From positions 3,286,001 through 3,350,000 of the forward strand of contig NZ_CP053660.1 of the NCBI RefSeq assembly GCF_013177455.1: 64,000 bases of DNA. The letters run 5' to 3'. This stretch comes from Nocardioides marmotae (lineage in GTDB: Bacteria > Actinomycetota > Actinomycetes > Propionibacteriales > Nocardioidaceae). Below are positions 58,918 through 64,000 of the stretch, piece after piece. Below the pieces are notes generated by a model. The model searched no databases, was not told the DNA's origin, and worked only from the letters and a program-made list of their open reading frames with translations. Position 1 is the first letter of the stretch. Every line of letters starts with the position of its first letter. Both the position numbers and the translations under genes were made by a program.

Positions 58918-60224
58918 AGCGACTGCGCCCGGTAGGTGTTCAGCGCCTTGGCGGTGACCCGGCCGTCGGTGGAGCGCGGCGGCAGGAGCAGCTCGGTGAC
59001 GACGTCGGAGAGCTCGGCCACGCGCAGCTGGAGCTCGCGGCTGCGGGCGACCTCGGCCTCGAGCTCGGCCACCCGGGCCCGGAGGTCCTCGGCGCGGCTC
59101 TCCACGCGGGGCGCGGTGATCCGGCGTACGACGCCCTTGCCGAGCGCGACGACCGTGGACTCGTCGGGGTCGCGGGCCAGCGTGGTCCGGGCGGCGGCGT
59201 CGCGCTCGCGGGTCCGCTCGCGGACCAGCACGAGCAGTCGGACGATCGTCTCGACCGCCATCTCCAGCAGCTCGCCCTCGGTCGCCTCGCCCGGGGTCCG
59301 CGCGTCGGGCCGGGTGGCGCGGAGGTCGTCGAGGTCGCCGCGGACGTCGTAGCCCGCCTCGGCGATCGCGGCGATCGCGGCGTCGGCCCGATCGGTGGCG
59401 TCGGCGTACTGCCTGTCGGTCAGCCCGATCGGCTCGCGGCCGAGCCGGGCGAGGATCCCGTGGGCGAGGGTGTCGCGCAGCCACAGCGCCTGCTCGCGGT
59501 TGCCGGTGATCGGCTCGCGGACCTTCTCGTTGACCCGGCGCAGCAGCTCCGCGGCGACCAGGCCGAGGGACTCGTTGGCCCGCTCGACGTCGAGCCGCAG
59601 GCCCGGCGGGTCGATGGAGCAGGCGGCGGCGAAGCGGCGCCACAGCTCGTGCTCGTCACCGGGCGTGGTCGGCACCGTGACGACGTGGACCCGCTCGGGC
59701 GGCAGCTCGGCGCCCCAGCGGGCGGCGACGCCCGCGGGGTCCATCGTCCGCCAGCCCCACTCGGCGCGGACGCCGGCGGACTCCGGTCGCGGCCGCCACT
59801 TCTCCAGCGGCGTGGTGAGGGCGAACTTCAGCCGCTCCTGCCAGGCCGACGGCACGCCGCGGCCCAGGTCGCGGGCGGTGATGACGACGTGGACCTCGAT
59901 GCCGTCGAGGTCGCGCAGCACGCGGGCGACCTGGTCGGCCGAGGCCCCGGCGAACAGCTCATAGGAGAGGATCGCGACCGGGCCGCGCCAGCCGCGGACC
60001 TGCGCGACCAGCCGGTCCCAGGCGGTCGAGGCGCGCTCGGGCAGCGAGTCGAGCCGTGGGTCCTCCCGCACGACCATCGCGGCGTGGATGCGGTCGACGT
60101 GGGTGTCCCCCACGACCAGGACGCCGGCGTCCGCGAGCGGTCCGCGGTTGGCCTCCAGGATCCGCTGCAGGTACGTCGTGCCCGACTTCGGCGCTCCGAC
60201 GTGCAGATAGACGCGCTCGGTCAC
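58914..60224 (-). CDS. Sulfotransferase-like protein with C-terminal coiled coil, copy 2
   Basis: Protein of 436 residues. HVGAPKSGTTYLQ (8-20) is the phosphosulfate-binding loop and ARDLGRGVPSAWQERL matches the block in copy 1, so the two are paralogues. The C-terminal third (about 330-420) is charged and heptad-rich, with DLRARVAELEAEVARSREL, predicting a coiled coil. Length exceeds copy 1 by about 94 residues, mostly in this tail. A GGAGGACCA ribosome binding site precedes GTG. It overlaps the LicD-methyltransferase gene by 4 bases. Confidence 0.78.
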   Translation of the reverse strand: MTERVYLHVGAPKSGTTYLQRILEANRGPLADAGVLVVGDTHVDRIHAAMVVREDPRLDSLPERASTAWDRLVAQVRGWRGPVAILSYELFAGASADQVARVLRDLDGIEVHVVITARDLGRGVPSAWQERLKFALTTPLEKWRPRPESAGVRAEWGWRTMDPAGVAARWGAELPPERVHVVTVPTTPGDEHELWRRFAAACSIDPPGLRLDVERANESLGLVAAELLRRVNEKVREPITGNREQALWLRDTLAHGILARLGREPIGLTDRQYADATDRADAAIAAIAEAGYDVRGDLDDLRATRPDARTPGEATEGELLEMAVETIVRLLVLVRERTRERDAAARTTLARDPDESTVVALGKGVVRRITAPRVESRAEDLRARVAELEAEVARSRELQLRVAELSDVVTELLLPPRSTDGRVTAKALNTYRAQSL

Positions 60225-61807
60225 TGGTCCTCCCTGGTGGGCCACTCGACGATCATCCTCCAGCGTGCCGGAGCTCCCCCCGAGACCGCGGCCGCGGCGT
60301 CGAGGAACCCCTCACGGTGCACCACCCGGCCCCCGGCCCGCACCGCACGCCCCTCCAGCACCCGCGGGTCGACCGGGTGCAGCCGCCCGCCCCCGCGCTC
60401 GGCCCGCTGCTCGGCGGCGTCGGCGCGCGAGAGCGCCTGGCCCTCGAGGTAGGCCGTGCCGCCGCCGCGCAGGGTCATCGAGGCGAAGCGCCAGAAGTTC
60501 TCCAGCCCGTCGGGCTCGAGGGTCTCCAGCAGGTCGCGGGCGTAGAGCACCTGCCGGGCCTTGTCGCGCGCGACGAGCGCGCCGCGGGTGAGCACGTCGC
60601 GCAGGTCGTAGAGGTTGAGGTGGTCGAAGTCGGCCGGCAGGCCTTCGCGGCGGGCCCGGCGGGCGGGCGCTCGCAGGCTCTGGCGGGCGTAGTCGAGGGC
60701 CAGCACGCGGACGCCGCGCTCGGCCAGGCGCAGCGCGTCCTGGCCGGTGCCGGCACCGAGCTCGACGACGCGTACGTCGGCGGGCTCGCCCTCGGGGGTG
60801 GCCTCGGCCAGCCGGTCGGCGACCCAGTCCGCGGTCGCGGAGGGGCCGTGCTCCTCGTCCTGGGCGAGGTCGGCGAGGAAGCGCTCCCAGTCGCGGCGCT
60901 GGCGCATGAGGGAGGAGAACCAGCCGTCGAAGCGGTCGGTGATCTCCGGGCCCGGCTCGTGGCGGAACGAGGGGTCCGGGACGCGCCACCCGGCGCCGTA
61001 CGAGACGGTCAGCATGGTGTCGGGGTCGGCCGGCGCCGGCAGCATCCGGCCCTCGAAGGACAGCTCGCCCAGCGGCAGGATCGCGCTGCGCGGCACCTCC
61101 TGGCGCACGGTCGCGGTCTCGTGGAGCAGGTCGCCGACGTAGAAGCAGGTGTAGATGTCGATGCTGGACATGCCGCCGTCGGGCGAGGTGAACAGCACGG
61201 TGATGAACGCGGCGGACTTGTTCAGCACGCGCATGCCGTGGCGGCGCAGCGCCCGCGCGATGTCCCACAGCTCCACGGCCATCTCCGCGGGCGTGGCCTT
61301 CTCGGAGAGGTAGGCGAGGTCGACGTCGGAGTCGTGGCCGATGACCGCGCCCTCGCGCGCGGCGCCGAGCAGCGTGCCGAAGGCGATCCAGCCGCGGACG
61401 CCGCACTCGGCCTCCATGACGTCGAGGATCCGCTCGGTCATCTCGACCATCTGCTCGATGACCCGGCTGTCGCGCCCGGAGAAGGGCCGCTGGAGCAGGC
61501 CCCACTTGTCGATCATGACGGGGATGCCGTCCTTGTCGACGAAGCGGACCCGGCCCTCGCCGCTGCCGAAGGAGACCTCGCCGGCGTACACCTCGGTGCC
61601 GCCGGAGACGACCCGCACCTGCGAGACACCGTCGAGCCAGCGGCTCATCCGCTTGGGCCACGGCACGAACGCCGAGCCGGGCTCGGCGGTGAAGGACCAG
61701 GCGTGGTGGCCGTCGAAGAGCACGTCGCCGGAGCCCTCGAAGCCGTCGGGGAGGTGCAGCCCCGCGTCGTCGACGCGGGGGCGCTCGCCCGTGCCCTCGT
61801 CCACCAC
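60221..61807 (-). CDS. LicD-like nucleotidyltransferase fused to a SAM methyltransferase
   Basis: Protein of 528 residues. An uncharacterised beta-rich segment (about 25-95) precedes the LicD/NTase-type core WIAFGTLLGAAREGAVIGHDSDVDLAYLS (about 140-168), with acidic residues Asp159, Asp161 and Asp163. From about 343 a class I methyltransferase starts with VVELGAGTGQDALRLAE. LicD proteins transfer phosphocholine-type groups to teichoic acids or glycans. The fusion suggests a substrate both phospho-substituted and methylated. Two GTG codons (61807, 61804) are possible starts without a ribosome binding site; coupling to the upstream gene is likely. Confidence 0.75.
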   Translation of the reverse strand: MVDEGTGERPRVDDAGLHLPDGFEGSGDVLFDGHHAWSFTAEPGSAFVPWPKRMSRWLDGVSQVRVVSGGTEVYAGEVSFGSGEGRVRFVDKDGIPVMIDKWGLLQRPFSGRDSRVIEQMVEMTERILDVMEAECGVRGWIAFGTLLGAAREGAVIGHDSDVDLAYLSEKATPAEMAVELWDIARALRRHGMRVLNKSAAFITVLFTSPDGGMSSIDIYTCFYVGDLLHETATVRQEVPRSAILPLGELSFEGRMLPAPADPDTMLTVSYGAGWRVPDPSFRHEPGPEITDRFDGWFSSLMRQRRDWERFLADLAQDEEHGPSATADWVADRLAEATPEGEPADVRVVELGAGTGQDALRLAERGVRVLALDYARQSLRAPARRARREGLPADFDHLNLYDLRDVLTRGALVARDKARQVLYARDLLETLEPDGLENFWRFASMTLRGGGTAYLEGQALSRADAAEQRAERGGGRLHPVDPRVLEGRAVRAGGRVVHREGFLDAAAAVSGGAPARWRMIVEWPTREDQ

Positions 61808-61818
61808 GAGGGGTGAGG

Positions 61819-62904
61819 CTACGGCACGGTGACCCGCGTCGTGATGACCGCGTGGTCGGTGATGCGCCGCACCGCCGGGCTGGTGTCCATGCGGAAGCCG
61901 GAGAACTCGACGTCGGGCGTGCCGAAGATCCAGTCCACCCGCATCGGGCGCGGCGGGCGGCAGGCGCCGTCGTTCGACCCGCCGTTGGCGGCGCGCAGCC
62001 CGGCCTGACCGGTGAACCGGCAGAAGGCGTCCTCGTGCTCGTTGAAGTCCCCGATGATGAAGACCGGGATGCCGTCCTTCTTCAAGGTGTTGACCGCCGC
62101 GACCTCGATCTCCTCGGCCTTGTCCCGCTCGTCCTCGCGCCCCTGGCGGTCCTTCGGGGAGTTGTGGATGTTGATGACGTAGACCTCGCGGCCCGACTCG
62201 AGGTGCTGCAGGCGCACCACCGGCTGCGGGCGGGTGCCGCCCATGAACGGCACGGTGATGGAGTCCTGGTAGGTCGCGGTCCACACCGCGGTGTCCCACA
62301 TGAGCGACTGCGGGATCCCCTTGCCGCCGAGCGCCGTGCCCGGCCAGAAGGCGAACCGGCCGCCGGTCGCGCGGGTCAGCGCGGTCAGCTGGTCGGCCTG
62401 GATCTCCTGGAGGCCCACGATGCTCGAGCCGTACGACGCCACGAGCGCGGCCGCCCACTCGGTGCGGATCCGGCCCGGGGCGTACCCCGAGGCGGCCCCG
62501 CCCGGCGCGGTGTGCTGGCTGCCGAGGATGTTGAAGGTGGTCAGCGTGAAGGAGTAGGGCTGCTCGGCCACGAGGTCCTGCACCTTGTTGCGCAGCTTGT
62601 CCGCGCCGCTCGGCACCGCCTGCGGGGCGGCGACCTCGCCGCGGTCGAGCAGCGCCGCGTCGGCGATCTCCTGCGGGCTCATCCGGGCCAGCTCGGCCGC
62701 GGTGGTGCGGCTCGGGGCGGCCGACGGCGCGGGCGCCGCGGGCGAGGAGCCCTCCCCGCCCCGGGGCAGCAGGTTGGCGGCCACCACCACCAGCACAATC
62801 GCCACGACCGCACCGACGGTCGCGAGCGCCGCCCGGCGCTCCCCGGCCCGGTCCTGGTCCCGGTCCCGGCCCCGGTCCTCGTCCTGCTCGGAAGGTCCGC
62901 TCAC
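61819..62904 (-). CDS. Membrane-anchored endonuclease/exonuclease/phosphatase-fold protein
   Basis: Protein of 361 residues. A charged cytoplasmic start (DEDRGRDRDQDR) and one membrane helix (about 28-46) lead to a Pro/Ala-rich linker and an EEP domain. Motifs include TLTTFNILGSQ, VGLQEI, INIHNSPKD, IGDFNEHEDAFC and the closing ITDHAVIT. The metal-binding Glu, Asp-Asn and Asp-His pairs are present. Extracytoplasmic EEP proteins include nucleases, sphingomyelinases and inositol-phosphate phosphatases; substrate is unknown. The GTG overlaps the RCC1-protein stop by 4 bases. Confidence 0.8.
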   Translation of the reverse strand: MSGPSEQDEDRGRDRDQDRAGERRAALATVGAVVAIVLVVVAANLLPRGGEGSSPAAPAPSAAPSRTTAAELARMSPQEIADAALLDRGEVAAPQAVPSGADKLRNKVQDLVAEQPYSFTLTTFNILGSQHTAPGGAASGYAPGRIRTEWAAALVASYGSSIVGLQEIQADQLTALTRATGGRFAFWPGTALGGKGIPQSLMWDTAVWTATYQDSITVPFMGGTRPQPVVRLQHLESGREVYVINIHNSPKDRQGREDERDKAEEIEVAAVNTLKKDGIPVFIIGDFNEHEDAFCRFTGQAGLRAANGGSNDGACRPPRPMRVDWIFGTPDVEFSGFRMDTSPAVRRITDHAVITTRVTVP

Positions 62905-64000
62905 GAGATCCCCTCCGGCAGCGGTCGGTCGTTCGTGGAGCCGTCGCCGACCTGGCCCAGCTCGTTGTTGCCCCAGCAGGCGGTGGCCCCGGTGTCGAGG
63001 CCGCCGCACGCGTGGAACCAGCCGGCGTCCAGCGAGAGCCAGGCGCGCTCGGCGACGACGAGGGTCGGCACCGTCCGGTTGCTCCGGGAGCCGTCGCCGA
63101 TCTGGCCGTAGCGACCGCTCCCCCAGCACCAAGCGCTGCCGGTGTTGTCGACGGCGCACGTGGTGGCGTCGCCGGCGCTGATGCTAGTCCAGATGCGCCC
63201 GCCCGTGACCGGTTCCGGGGAGCGCCGCAGGCTGCGGGTCGCATCGCCCAGCTGGCCGCGGTCGTTGCGCCCCCAGCACAGCGCCGCCCCCTCGACCGTC
63301 GTGCCGCAGGTGTGCGCCCAGCCGGCGTCCAGGCTCGCCCAGGTCGTGCCCGTCCCGACCTGGGTGGGAGTCGGCTGCGGGTCGCTCTCGGGGCTGCCGA
63401 GCTGGCCGAAGGTGTTCTGGCCCCAGCACCACGCCGTGCCGCCGGTGCGGGTCGCGCAGGTGAACCAGCCGCCCGCCGCGACGCTCGCCCAGTCGTTGGC
63501 GGTGCCGACGCGCTTCGGCCGCCCGCGCGTGGTGAACGTGCCGTCGCCGAGCTGGCCGCGCAGGTTCGACCCCCAGCACCACAGCGAGCCGTTGCTGCGG
63601 GTGCCGCAGGTGTGGAACCAGCCGGCGCTCACCGAGGTCCAGGCGGCGCTCGAGCCGACCTGCGCCGGGGTGGACCGGGCGGGGCCCTTGCCGGTGCCGA
63701 GCTGGCCGTGGTGGCCCAGGCCCCAGCACCACAGCGTGGCGTCGGTGCGGATGGCGCAGGTCGTCGCGCCGCTGGTGCTGATCGACCTCCACGTGTCGCC
63801 GCCGGCCACCGCGACCGGCCGGGTCCGCGTGGTCGTCGTGCCGTCGCCGAGCTGCCCGAAGTTGTTCCGTCCCCAGCACCACGCGCTGCCGCCCTCGCGC
63901 ACCTGGCAGGAGACCTGCCCGCCCGCGCTCACCGAGGCCGGGCCGGCCGGCACCGTGACCACGACGACCCCGGTCGCGCCGGCGGTCACCGGGTCGGTGC
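62901..64000 (-). CDS. RCC1-repeat protein (N-terminus beyond right edge)
   Basis: At least 366 residues are visible, and the frame is open to the window edge. Seven RCC1/alpha-tubulin-suppressor repeats of about 50 residues recur, each with a WCWG...GQLGDG core, such as SAWCWGRNNFGQLGDGT. The repeats should close a beta-propeller. The start is off the edge: preceding visible residues (TDPVTAGATG) continue the frame, so a secreted or anchored longer protein is likely. The conserved Cys in each repeat pair suggests disulfides. It is the first visible gene of the operon. Confidence 0.85.
   Translation of the reverse strand, partial: TDPVTAGATGVVVVTVPAGPASVSAGGQVSCQVREGGSAWCWGRNNFGQLGDGTTTTRTRPVAVAGGDTWRSISTSGATTCAIRTDATLWCWGLGHHGQLGTGKGPARSTPAQVGSSAAWTSVSAGWFHTCGTRSNGSLWCWGSNLRGQLGDGTFTTRGRPKRVGTANDWASVAAGGWFTCATRTGGTAWCWGQNTFGQLGSPESDPQPTPTQVGTGTTWASLDAGWAHTCGTTVEGAALCWGRNDRGQLGDATRSLRRSPEPVTGGRIWTSISAGDATTCAVDNTGSAWCWGSGRYGQIGDGSRSNRTVPTLVVAERAWLSLDAGWFHACGGLDTGATACWGNNELGQVGDGSTNDRPLPEGIS

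Overview
The window is very GC-rich, gene-dense DNA from a high-GC actinobacterium. The best guess is Nocardioides or a close relative in the Nocardioidaceae. Support comes from WhiB7 (a [4Fe-4S] WhiB protein with an AT-hook), mycoredoxin, the AdnAB helicase-nuclease pair, UvrD2, MoeZ and a DUF3107 protein. About 60 protein genes are called. I see no rRNA, tRNA, CRISPR array, insertion sequence or phage genes.

Region 1 (1-11,600). A leftward cluster holds a UPF0182 membrane protein (cut by the left edge), a PPA1309-like protein and a membrane-anchored PDZ/Lon-like protease. It is followed by moaE, a zincin-like hydrolase, a Nudix hydrolase, a YgjP-type metalloprotease, a PHP phosphoesterase, an enoyl-CoA hydratase and small zinc-ribbon proteins. 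Next come an orphan cyclodehydratase-like protein and the whiB7 operon. whiB7 has a long leader with an upstream ORF and an intrinsic attenuator. Two paralogous 54-residue basic proteins follow it.

Region 2 (11,600-25,400). This part is DNA repair and redox: uvrD2, mycoredoxin, nudC, a flavoprotein, adnB/adnA, a DJ-1/PfpI protein, and a K+/H+ antiporter with a Band-7-like membrane partner.

Region 3 (25,400-41,100). Here lie a NarL-type two-component system, an SDR, an acyltransferase, a second antiporter, a giant membrane protein, an Atl protein, a secreted trypsin-like protease, moeZ, TetR, DUF3107, a ferritin-like protein, a DEAD-box helicase, an L,D-transpeptidase, an orphan ParA and another SDR. 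As recalled from the M. tuberculosis map, regions 1-3 follow the order of Rv3193c-Rv3214.

Region 4 (41,100-49,000) is a complete kdpFABCDE potassium-uptake operon with its sensor and regulator.

Region 5 (49,000-55,500) holds a PHP phosphoesterase, a DUF6758-like protein, a histidine phosphatase, a K+ channel, an MFS carrier, a POT peptide transporter and a MaoC dehydratase.

Region 6 (55,600-64,000) is the most accessory-looking part. A tightly overlapping leftward operon encodes an RCC1-repeat protein (cut by the right edge), an anchored endonuclease/exonuclease/phosphatase-fold protein, a LicD-methyltransferase fusion, a sulfotransferase-like protein with a coiled-coil tail and a 72-residue partner. 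A second sulfotransferase-like gene lies beyond an acyl-CoA dehydrogenase. I infer a cell-envelope polymer modification system and regard it as the best candidate for something undescribed.

Two signals recur. Many genes have a TAnnnT box 6-7 nt before the start codon, which predicts leaderless mRNAs. Long, often perfect hairpins separate transcription units. Site coordinates read by eye may be off by one.
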